NCBI RefSeq assembly: GCF_009765965.1
Contig: NZ_LMUL01000014.1
Coordinates: 911,685-975,684, forward strand
Origin: Caulobacter sp. S45
GTDB taxonomy: Bacteria > Pseudomonadota > Alphaproteobacteria > Caulobacterales > Caulobacteraceae
Direction of reading: 5' to 3'
Length of the DNA stretch: 64,000 nucleotides
Position numbers and translations under genes: made by a program. Below the pieces are notes generated by a model. It saw nothing but the letters and a program-made list of their open reading frames with translations. It had not been told where the DNA came from and did not search any database. Of this stretch, positions 57,149-64,000 are shown piece by piece (the first letter of the stretch is position 1; every line of letters begins with the position of its first letter).

Positions 57149-58209
57149 GCACCGATCCCGCCGTCTTCACCGGGGTCAAGCCGGTCGAGGATCGCCACCG
57201 CTTCGACGAGGTGGCGCTGGATCGCTGGATGCGGGTCAATATCGAAGGCTACGCCGGCCCGCTCAGGGTGATGCAGTTCAAGGGCGGCCAGTCCAACCCG
57301 ACCTATCGGCTGGAAACGCCCGGCTCCGCCTACGTGCTGCGGCGAAAGCCGTTCGGGCCGCTGCTGCCTTCGGCCCATGCAGTGGACCGGGAATACCGGC
57401 TGATCACCGCCCTGCACACCACGGGCTTCCCCGTACCCAGGACCTACGGCCTGTGCGAGGACGCAGAGGTCATCGGCGCGATCTTCTACGTCATGGAGGC
57501 GGTCGAGGGCGTGATCCACTGGAACGGCGCCCTGCCGGGCCTGGAGCCCCAGGCGCGGCGGCGCGTCTACGAGGCCATGGTCGAGACCCTGGCCCATCTG
57601 CACAACGTGGATCACCAAGCCATCGGGCTGGGCGACTACGGCCGTCCGGGCAACTACTTCGCCCGCCAGGTGGAGCGCTGGACCAAACAGTACCGCGCCT
57701 CTGAGACCGACCGGATCGAGGCGGCGGAGAAGCTCATCGCCTGGCTGCCCAAGACCGTGCCCGACCAGTCGCGGATCTCCATCGTCCATGGCGACTACCG
57801 CCTCGACAACATCGTCATCGCGCCCGAGGGCGAGCGGGTGGCGGCGGTGCTGGATTGGGAGCTGTCCACCCTGGGCGATCCCCTGGCCGACTTCAGCTAC
57901 CTGTTGATGCAATGGGTGATGCCCGCCGACGGGCGCAGCGGGCTGGCGGGACTCGATCTCGCGGCGTTGGGAATCCCGAGCCTGGAGGATGCGACCACGC
58001 TCTACTGCCGCCTGACCGGTCGCAAGGGCGTGCCAGACCTCAATTGGTACTTCGCCTACAACCTCTTTCGCCTGGTGGGCATTCTACAGGGGATCGCCGG
58101 ACGCGTGCGCGACGGCACCGCCGCCAGCGCCCAGGCCGCCGAGATGGCCGCCCGCACCCCACGCCTGGCCGAGGCGGCTTGGGACTTCGCCCAACGCGCC
58201 GGCGCCTGA
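57145..58209 (+). CDS. APH-family acyl-CoA kinase (LvaA-like, ACAD10/11 kinase domain homologue)
   Basis: Phosphotransferase of 354 residues in the aminoglycoside phosphotransferase fold. Nucleotide loop [13 protein letters not shown] (residues 44-56) matches the ACAD10/11 kinase domain. The catalytic loop is HGDYRLDN at 215-222 (catalytic Asp217, Asn222), and the metal-binding DWE at 237-239 sits in [15 protein letters not shown]. The gene overlaps the acyl-CoA dehydrogenase by ATGA. In vertebrates the two domains are fused in one protein; in Pseudomonas LvaA phosphorylates 4-hydroxyvaleryl-CoA. So it probably phosphorylates a 4-hydroxyacyl-CoA. Confidence 0.88.
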   Translation: MSTDPAVFTGVKPVEDRHRFDEVALDRWMRVNIEGYAGPLRVMQFKGGQSNPTYRLETPGSAYVLRRKPFGPLLPSAHAVDREYRLITALHTTGFPVPRTYGLCEDAEVIGAIFYVMEAVEGVIHWNGALPGLEPQARRRVYEAMVETLAHLHNVDHQAIGLGDYGRPGNYFARQVERWTKQYRASETDRIEAAEKLIAWLPKTVPDQSRISIVHGDYRLDNIVIAPEGERVAAVLDWELSTLGDPLADFSYLLMQWVMPADGRSGLAGLDLAALGIPSLEDATTLYCRLTGRKGVPDLNWYFAYNLFRLVGILQGIAGRVRDGTAASAQAAEMAARTPRLAEAAWDFAQRAGA

Positions 58210-58221
58210 GGAGAGCTGAGC

Positions 58222-59004
58222 ATGGATGTCCGAGGCAAGATCGTGGTGGTCACCGGCGCGGCGCAGGGGATCGGGCGCGCCCTGTGCGAACGCTTCCACG
58301 CGGAAGGCGCCGCCAAGGTCATAGCCGCCGACCTGAACGCCGAGGGCGCCGCCGACGTGGCCGCCAGCGTCGGCGGATTGGCCTTCTCCTGCGACGTGTC
58401 CCAGGCCGACGAGGTGGCCCAGATGGTCGACCGGGTGCAGACCGACATTGGCCCCATCGACCTCTACTGCTCCAACGCTGGCATCCTGGACAAGGACCCG
58501 GACTTCGACAACGCGGCGTCCGCCCCCGATGAAAGCTGGGCGCGGTCCTGGGCGGTCAACGTCATGGGCCACGTCCACGCCGCGCGCGCCGTGCTGCCGT
58601 CGATGCGGGCGCGGCGGGAGGGCTATTTCCTGGCCACCGTCTCGGCCGCCGGCCTGCTGAGCCAGATCGGCAGCGCCACCTATTCGACCACCAAGCACGC
58701 GGCGCTAGGCTTCTGCGAGCACCTGGCCATCGCCCATCGCGACGACGGCATCCGCGTCTCTGCGCTCTGCCCGCAAGGGGTGGACACCGCCATGGCGCGC
58801 GGCGCCGACGCCCGCACGCCCGCCCTGCTCGACGGCCTGCTGAGCCCCCAGACGGTGGCCGAGGCGGTGGTGCAGGGACTGGCGGCCGAACGGTTCCTGA
58901 TCCTGCCGCATCCCCAGGTGGCGCAGTACATGCGCAACAAGGCGGAGAACTACGATCGCTGGCTCGGCGGCATGATCAAGCTGCGCCGGGCCTCGCGAGG
59001 ATAA
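58222..59004 (+). CDS. Short-chain dehydrogenase/reductase
   Basis: NAD(P)-dependent SDR of 260 residues. The cofactor motif is VVTGAAQGIGRALC, the NAG motif is CSNAGIL and the catalytic YxxxK is in TYSTTKHAALGF, with Ser in AAGLLSQIGSA. It follows the kinase gene by 12 bp and likely oxidises a hydroxyl on the acyl chain. Substrate unknown. Confidence 0.92.
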   Translation: MDVRGKIVVVTGAAQGIGRALCERFHAEGAAKVIAADLNAEGAADVAASVGGLAFSCDVSQADEVAQMVDRVQTDIGPIDLYCSNAGILDKDPDFDNAASAPDESWARSWAVNVMGHVHAARAVLPSMRARREGYFLATVSAAGLLSQIGSATYSTTKHAALGFCEHLAIAHRDDGIRVSALCPQGVDTAMARGADARTPALLDGLLSPQTVAEAVVQGLAAERFLILPHPQVAQYMRNKAENYDRWLGGMIKLRRASRG

Positions 59005-59010
59005 GCGGTT

Positions 59011-59037
59011 GGCGGGCGGGGCCGAGCCCGGCCCGCC
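59011..59037 (+). terminator. GC-rich hairpin between the two SDR genes
   Basis: Arms GGCGGGC (59011-59017) and GCCCGCC (59031-59037), with four more inner pairs after one mismatch. It is inside the rightward operon, so it may lower expression of the downstream genes rather than end transcription. Confidence 0.4.
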
Positions 59038-59071
59038 CCAACCCGAGACTTAACACCAAAAAGGAACCCCA

Positions 59072-59857
59072 ATGTCCCTGTTCGATCTGACCGGAAAGGT
59101 GGCGGTGATCACCGGCTCGTCGCGCGGCATCGGCCGGGCCATCGCGTTGCGCATGGCCGAACAGGGTGCGCGGGTGGTCGTCTCCTCGCGCAAGCTGGAC
59201 GCCTGCCAGGCGGTGGTGGACGAGATCGTCGCCACCCACGGCGCCGGCCGCGCTACGGCCATCACCGCCAGCATCTCGTCAAAGGACGAACTCGCCCGAC
59301 TGGTCCAGCAGACCAACGACCAGCTCGGCCCCATCGACATCCTGGTCTGCAACGCCGCCAGCAATCCCTACTACGGCCCCCTGGCGGAGATCACCGACGA
59401 CCAGTTCCGCAAGATCATGGACAACAACATCCTGTCCAACCACTGGCTGGTGCAGTTGACCGCGCCCCAGATGATCGCGCGCAGGGACGGGGCGATCATC
59501 ATCGTCTCCTCCATCGGCGGGCTGAAGGGCTCGCCGGTGATCGGCGCCTACAACGTCTCCAAGGCCGCCGACATGCAGCTGGCCCGCAACTACGCGGTGG
59601 AATACGGCCGCCATAACGTGCGGGTGAACTGCATCGCGCCGGGCTTGATCCGCACCGACTTCGCCCGCGCCCTGTGGGAGAACCCCGCCACCCTGAAGGC
59701 CGCCACCTCGACCACCCCATTGAAGCGCATCGGCGAGCCGGACGAGATCGCCGGCGCGGCCATCTTCCTGGCGTCGGACGCGGGCCGCTTCACCACCGGA
59801 CAGACCCTGGTGGTCGACGGCGGCGTGACCATTTCCAGCGGCGCACTCGGAGACTGA
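59072..59857 (+). CDS. Short-chain dehydrogenase/reductase
   Basis: SDR of 261 residues, closer to the fabG-like group. VITGSSRGIGRAIAL holds the cofactor motif, VCNAASNPYYG the NAG variant, and AYNVSKAADMQLARN the catalytic Tyr-Lys. AGGA precedes the ATG at 59072. It could oxidise a 3-hydroxyacyl-CoA or reduce a ketone. Confidence 0.92.
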   Translation: MSLFDLTGKVAVITGSSRGIGRAIALRMAEQGARVVVSSRKLDACQAVVDEIVATHGAGRATAITASISSKDELARLVQQTNDQLGPIDILVCNAASNPYYGPLAEITDDQFRKIMDNNILSNHWLVQLTAPQMIARRDGAIIIVSSIGGLKGSPVIGAYNVSKAADMQLARNYAVEYGRHNVRVNCIAPGLIRTDFARALWENPATLKAATSTTPLKRIGEPDEIAGAAIFLASDAGRFTTGQTLVVDGGVTISSGALGD

Positions 59858-59861
59858 TCCC

Positions 59862-60866
59862 ATGAAGGCCCTGCTCAGCAAGACCCCCGGTGGCCCCGCC
59901 TCGCTCGTCGTGGAAGAGGTTCCCGAACCCCAGCCCGGCCCCGGCCAAGTGCGGGTCGCGGTGCGCGCCTGCGGCGTCAACTTCCCCGACGCCCTGATCA
60001 TCGAGGACAGGTATCAGCTCCGGCCGCCCCGCCCCTTTTCCCCCGGCGCCGAGGTCGCGGGCGTGATTGATGCGCTGGGCGAAGGCGTCAGCGAACCGCC
60101 GCTCGGGGCGCGCGTGATCGCCTGGACCGGCTACGGCGGCATGGCCGAGAAGATCCTGGTCGACGCACGGCGCTGCACGCCCATGCCGACCAACATGACC
60201 TTCGACATCGCCGCTGGCTTCGTGATGACCTACGCCACCTCCCAACACGCGCTGAAGGATCGGGCGGCGCTGAAGGCCGGCGAGACCTTGCTGGTGCTGG
60301 GCGCCGCCGGAGGGGTCGGCCTGGCGGCGGTGGAGTTGGGCAAGCAGATGGGCGCACGGGTCGTCGCCGCAGTCTCGTCCAAGGAGAAGGCCGAGCTCGC
60401 CCTGGCCCACGGCGCCGATTCGGCGGTGATCTATCCGACCGGACCGTTCGATCTGGATGGCCGCAAGGCGTTGGCCAAGCTGTTCAAGGATGCGGTCGGC
60501 GAGCATGGCGCCGATGTGATCTACGATCCGGTCGGCGGCGACTATAGCGAGGCCGCCTTGCGCGCCATCGCCTGGGAGGGCCGGCTGCTGGTGGTCGGCT
60601 TCCCCGCCGGCATCGCCAAGCTGCCGCTGAACCTGCCGCTGCTGAAGAGCTGCCAGGTGGTGGGGGTGTCGTGGGGCGGCTTCCTGCTTCACGATCCAGA
60701 GAAGGGCCGCCGCAATATCCTCGAACTGCTCGAGTTCTACGCCCAGGGCTGTCTGAAACCCGAGGTGTCGGGCCTATATCCGCTGGCGCGCGCCGGAGAC
60801 GCCATCGCCGACCTGGCCGAGCGGCGGGCGCGGGGAAAGCTCGTCGTCACCGTCGCCGAAGGGTAG
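59862..60866 (+). CDS. NADPH:quinone oxidoreductase-like MDR
   Basis: Zinc-free medium-chain reductase of 334 residues with VRVAVRACGVNFPDALII in the N domain and LLVLGAAGGVGLAAVELGKQMGA for NADPH binding. It follows the SDR by 4 bp. Family members reduce quinones or enones, including enoyl-CoA analogues; here it may reduce a double bond in the catabolic route. Confidence 0.9.
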   Translation: MKALLSKTPGGPASLVVEEVPEPQPGPGQVRVAVRACGVNFPDALIIEDRYQLRPPRPFSPGAEVAGVIDALGEGVSEPPLGARVIAWTGYGGMAEKILVDARRCTPMPTNMTFDIAAGFVMTYATSQHALKDRAALKAGETLLVLGAAGGVGLAAVELGKQMGARVVAAVSSKEKAELALAHGADSAVIYPTGPFDLDGRKALAKLFKDAVGEHGADVIYDPVGGDYSEAALRAIAWEGRLLVVGFPAGIAKLPLNLPLLKSCQVVGVSWGGFLLHDPEKGRRNILELLEFYAQGCLKPEVSGLYPLARAGDAIADLAERRARGKLVVTVAEG

Positions 60867-60909
60867 CAAAGCCTTTGCAATAAGGGGCTCGAGCCATTTT
60901 CGTGTTTCC

Positions 60910-60953
60910 GGTATGCCGCACTTCCCCGATAATTAAGAGAAAGCCATCAACAT
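60910..60953 (+). promoter_or_regulatory. Promoter words shared with the divergent catabolic promoter
   Basis: GGTATGCCG (60910-60918) and CCATCAACAT (60944-60953) also occur, in the same order, at 55741-55749 and 55781-55790. Distances to the next rightward start are similar (about 145 and 111 bp here; 160 and 120 bp there). This suggests common control of the TonB-dependent receptor and the catabolic genes. Confidence 0.4.
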
Positions 60954-61054
60954 CCGTCTCAACGCCCTGGCGCAGTTCTGCGATTTGAGGTTTAGTCGCA
61001 GGATAATCGATGGGGCGGAGCATGACTGCGCCCCACAGCACATAGGGGTGAGTC

Positions 61055-63658
61055 ATGTCTCTACGTTGCGTCGCGGGAGCGACTGCGTCCTCCGTTGTCC
61101 TTGCCGCGGCATTGCTGAGCTACGCTCCGTCCGCGAACGCCCAGGCCACTTCGCCTCCCGCGCCCACAGCCCCGGCGCCGGCCGCCGCCAATCAGCCTTA
61201 CACCGTCGATACAATCGTGGTCACCGCCCAGAAGCGGAAAGAAAACCTGCAGGACGTTCCCATCGTGGTCACGGTGGTGAACAAGCAACTGCTGCAGGAC
61301 AGCGGCGTGCGCGACATCAAGGACCTGAGCAAGCTGACCTCCGGTCTGACGGTGACTTCAACCGCCTCGGAGGCCACCACCACCGCGCGCATTCGCGGCG
61401 TGGGCACCGTCGGCGACAATCCCGGCCTGGAGCCCTCCGTCGGCGTGGTGATCGACGGCGTCTACCGCCCCCGCAACGGGGTGGGCTTCAATGATCTCGG
61501 CGACGTAGACCAGATCGAAGTGCTTAAGGGACCGCAAGGCACCCTGTTCGGCAAGAGCACCTCGGCCGGGGTGATCAACATCACAACCGCCCAGCCCACC
61601 TTCACCTTCGGCGGCAACGCTGAGTTTACTACCGGCAACTATAACGAGGTCGGCGGCTCGGCCGAAGTCCACGGGCCGATCATCGATGACAGGCTGGCGG
61701 GCAGCCTGTACTTCGCCGACCGCCAACGCGACGGCTTCTATTCGGTCGTCACCGGCCAGGGCCCGCGGACCGACACCTCCAGCGACAACGAAAACTTCTA
61801 CACCATCCGCGGCCAGCTTCTCTTCAAGCCGGACTCGAATTTCACCGCCCGCATCATCGCGGACTACACCCATCGCGACGAGATTTGCTGCGCCGCCGTG
61901 GTGAAGTCCAACAGCCTGCCGCTCAACCCCGCCAGCCCCCTGAATGCACAGGGCATCGTCGCCGGTCTGGCCGGCGCAGGCGGGGGCGAGGCCCAGAACC
62001 CCGACCCCTTCAGCCGCACCGCATTCCAGAACCAGCCGAGCGTGCAGGACATCATCGACGAAGGGCTATCCGCCCAGATCGACTATAAGATCCCCAGCAT
62101 CAACGCTTCGATCACTTCGATCACGGCCTTCCGCAACTGGAAATTGCTCAACGGCAACGACCTCGACTTCAGCAACGCCGACCTGTTCTCGACGCCCGAC
62201 AGCGACGCCAACAGCACTCAGTTCCAGGACTTCAGCCAGGAAATCCGTTTCGCCGGCAGCTACGACCGGCTCGATTTCCTGGTCGGCGGATTCTACGCCA
62301 ACGAATACCTGCGCGACAATTTCGAATTCCAGACCGGAAATCAGTTCGGCACCTATCTGAGCGACCTGTTCAGCACCATTTCCTCAGGCGTGCCGAACCC
62401 GAACTTCCTCACCGCCACCTTCGGGCCCAACGCCACCTTCCCCGGCGGCACCGGCAGCATGGACCGCTATCGCCAGCGTGACGACAACTACTCACTCTTT
62501 ACCAACGATACGGTCCATGTCACCAGCAAGCTCGATGTCAATGTCGGGCTGCGATACACTATCGACAACAAGGTGCTCAACAGCAGCAACCAGAACTTCG
62601 GCGCCGGCGCCGGCCAGGGTTGCTCGGCGGTGGACTCCAGCCCCCTGACCAAGCTGGGCCTGATCCCACAAGCCCTGCTGAATACGGTCTGCCTGCCGTT
62701 CTTCAGCCCGGCCTTCAACAACTTCAACAACCACCAGAGCGAGTCCACCTCGAACACCTCCGGCACGGCGAAGCTGGTCTACCGTTGGGCGCCGCAGCTT
62801 CTGACCTATGTGTCCTACGCCAAAGGCTTCAAGGCGGGCGGGTTCAACCTCGACCGTACCGGCTGCCCCAACGGCCAGCCGGTCGGGACGCCAGGCGGGA
62901 ACTGCCCGGTCAGCCCCGCCCCCTTCAACCCGAACCTGATCACCGCGCTGACCGCCAACACCAACACCTTCTTCAAGCCGGAATACTCCGACTCGATCGA
63001 GGCGGGGGCCAAGACGACCCTGTTTGATCGCAAGCTGCTGTTGAACGCCACTCTGTTCTACGAGAAATTCACCAACTTCCAGTACAATACCTTCAACGGC
63101 CTGGTGTTCGTGGTCGACTCCCTGCCCGTCGTCTATAGCAAGGGCTTGGACACCGACTTCCTGTGGCGTCCGATCCGCGACCTGAACGTCCAGGGCGGCC
63201 TGACCATCGCCAACACCCGCTTCTCCCACACCGACGGGAGCAGCACCTCCGGCGTTCTGGCCACCTCCGGCTTCCTGGGCGCGCCGGGTTCGCGTCTGCC
63301 GCTGGCGCCGCAGTATTCCGCCTCCCTCGAGGGAACCTACACCTACCGTCTGCCGCGCGACTACATGGTCCGGTTCAACCTGGGGACCAAGTTCAACTCA
63401 CGCTACAACACCGGCTCGGACGAAGATCCCCGCAAGGAGCAGACCGGTTACTTCGTCACCGACGGCCGCATCATCTTCGGCCCGCAGAGCGCGCGGTACG
63501 ATGTGGAACTGTGGGCCGAGAACCTGTTCAACACCAACTACCAGCAGGTGGCCTTCGACTCCGGCTTCCAGAACGCGCCGACCAACCCGACGGGTCTGAT
63601 CGACACCTTCCTGGGCGCGCCGCGCACCTTCGGCGCCACCCTGCGCGCAAAGTTCTAA
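61055..63658 (+). CDS. TonB-dependent outer-membrane receptor
   Basis: Outer-membrane transporter of 867 residues. The signal peptide ends near SANAQA, followed by a Pro/Ala linker and the TonB box DTIVVTAQK. The plug domain begins VPIVVTVVNKQLLQDSGV and includes IEVLKGPQGTLFGKSTSAGVINI. The beta-barrel runs to the C-terminal ATLRAKF, with terminal Phe as expected. It lies 188 bp after the quinone-reductase-like gene and ends at a strong hairpin. It probably takes up the substrate of the catabolic cluster, possibly a lipid or terpenoid acid; siderophore uptake is an alternative. Confidence 0.93.
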   Translation: MSLRCVAGATASSVVLAAALLSYAPSANAQATSPPAPTAPAPAAANQPYTVDTIVVTAQKRKENLQDVPIVVTVVNKQLLQDSGVRDIKDLSKLTSGLTVTSTASEATTTARIRGVGTVGDNPGLEPSVGVVIDGVYRPRNGVGFNDLGDVDQIEVLKGPQGTLFGKSTSAGVINITTAQPTFTFGGNAEFTTGNYNEVGGSAEVHGPIIDDRLAGSLYFADRQRDGFYSVVTGQGPRTDTSSDNENFYTIRGQLLFKPDSNFTARIIADYTHRDEICCAAVVKSNSLPLNPASPLNAQGIVAGLAGAGGGEAQNPDPFSRTAFQNQPSVQDIIDEGLSAQIDYKIPSINASITSITAFRNWKLLNGNDLDFSNADLFSTPDSDANSTQFQDFSQEIRFAGSYDRLDFLVGGFYANEYLRDNFEFQTGNQFGTYLSDLFSTISSGVPNPNFLTATFGPNATFPGGTGSMDRYRQRDDNYSLFTNDTVHVTSKLDVNVGLRYTIDNKVLNSSNQNFGAGAGQGCSAVDSSPLTKLGLIPQALLNTVCLPFFSPAFNNFNNHQSESTSNTSGTAKLVYRWAPQLLTYVSYAKGFKAGGFNLDRTGCPNGQPVGTPGGNCPVSPAPFNPNLITALTANTNTFFKPEYSDSIEAGAKTTLFDRKLLLNATLFYEKFTNFQYNTFNGLVFVVDSLPVVYSKGLDTDFLWRPIRDLNVQGGLTIANTRFSHTDGSSTSGVLATSGFLGAPGSRLPLAPQYSASLEGTYTYRLPRDYMVRFNLGTKFNSRYNTGSDEDPRKEQTGYFVTDGRIIFGPQSARYDVELWAENLFNTNYQQVAFDSGFQNAPTNPTGLIDTFLGAPRTFGATLRAKF

Positions 63659-63666
63659 GAACGCCG

Positions 63667-63694
63667 CCCTCTCTCCCGCTTGCGGGAGAGAGGG
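63667..63694. terminator. Perfect 13-bp hairpin after TonB-dependent receptor
   Basis: Arms CCCTCTCTCCCGC (63667-63679) and GCGGGAGAGAGGG (63682-63694) are fully complementary; in practice the stem closes on a CTTG loop. ATTTCG follows. The convergent RidA-like gene ends at 63720, so it can stop transcription from both sides. Similar CTCTCCC/GGGAGAG hairpins are common repeats in high-GC Alphaproteobacteria. Confidence 0.75.
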
Positions 63695-63719
63695 ATTTCG
63701 TTGCGTCAGCGGTCGGCCT

Positions 63720-64000
63720 TCAGTCCCCGGCGGGAGACGCCGAAACCACCGCAGTCGCTTCGATCTCGACCATGGCCAGAGGCTCCACCAAGCGCACCAC
63801 CTGCACCAGGGTCATGGGCGGATAGACCGGCCCCAGGGTCGCCCGGTAGGCTTGACCGATCTCCTTCAAGGCGTCGGTGTAGGCGTCGATGTCGGTCACA
63901 TACCAGGTGATCCGGGTCAGATGCTCGGGGCCGGCGCCGGCCGCGCCCAGCACCGCGACGATGTTGGCCAGCGCCTGCTCCACCTGACCGGCGAAGGTGG
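63720..64000 (-). CDS. RidA-family protein (5' truncated by window edge)
   Basis: Partial gene; its start lies to the right of the window. The residues visible run from TFAGQVEQALANIVAVL through LTRITWYVTDIDAYTDAL to MTLVQVVRLVEPLAMVEIEATAV, the RidA/YjgF/Rid fold. A GTG at 63983 could be misread as a start, but the conserved FAGQVEQALANI sequence continues before it. RidA proteins hydrolyse reactive enamine/imine intermediates. Convergent with the TonB-dependent receptor. Confidence 0.85.
   Translation of the reverse strand, partial: TFAGQVEQALANIVAVLGAAGAGPEHLTRITWYVTDIDAYTDALKEIGQAYRATLGPVYPPMTLVQVVRLVEPLAMVEIEATAVVSASPAGD

Noticed and set aside
60866-60878. GCAAAGCCTTTGC palindrome at the end of the quinone-reductase-like gene
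   Set aside because: A 1-base loop cannot form a hairpin terminator, and it overlaps the stop codon; no factor site is recognised.

Overview
The window is high-GC DNA, packed with genes, from an alphaproteobacterium. The best guess is the family Caulobacteraceae (Phenylobacterium or Caulobacter type). The clues are an alphaproteobacterial LexA box (GAAC-N7-GAAC) in front of an imuA-imuB-dnaE2 mutasome, a dense cluster of CcrM-type GANTC sites, a RegB/RegA redox pair, a large TonB-dependent receptor and many acyl-CoA dehydrogenase and SDR genes. The taxonomic call is an inference. I found no tRNA, rRNA, CRISPR array or intact insertion sequence.

Layout. 1-3.4 kb: the end of a DEAD-box RNA helicase and an ABC-F ATPase. 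3.4-5.8 kb: a two-gene membrane-lipid unit (hpnI-like glycosyltransferase and hpnL-like membrane protein). 6.1-13.4 kb: DNA repair, with a CPD photolyase divergent from LexA-controlled imuA-imuB-dnaE2. 13.4-29.6 kb: mixed metabolism. This part holds FAD and MDR oxidoreductases, a secreted glycoside hydrolase with Gfo/Idh/MocA and cupin partners, an M20 peptidase, two alpha/beta hydrolases, an aldo/keto reductase, a darcynin/TetR pair with a clear operator, a LysR regulator and a PhnA-like protein. 29.6-31 kb: an orphan FliK-like/FlhB-C-like pair. 31-39.4 kb: an MFS transporter divergent from cyoABCD-SURF1-regB-regA, a quinol oxidase operon that carries its own redox sensor pair. 39.4-42.9 kb: a Tat-exported FAD oxidase, an MFS transporter and a YcxB-like membrane protein. 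43.1-43.9 kb: one low-GC gene of unknown function, probably acquired by transfer.

44-63.7 kb is a large acyl-CoA catabolic region. Three transcription units can be seen. Leftward from 50.4 kb are a FadJ-like bifunctional enzyme, an acyl-CoA ligase and a paired large/small acyl-CoA dehydrogenase. Leftward from 55.7 kb are a Zn-alcohol dehydrogenase, an acyl-CoA dehydrogenase, a thioesterase and a thiolase. Rightward from 55.9 kb are an ACAD10/11-type acyl-CoA dehydrogenase, an APH-family kinase, two SDRs and a quinone-oxidoreductase-like MDR. A TonB-dependent receptor follows. A 409-residue regulator with two TetR domains in one chain sits in the middle, and palindromic sites lie in the divergent promoters. 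Together the genes look like uptake, activation and beta-oxidation of a hydroxylated or branched carboxylic acid. The ACAD plus kinase pair suggests that 4-hydroxyacyl-CoA intermediates are processed through phosphorylation.

The window cuts the helicase at its left edge and a RidA-family gene at its right edge.
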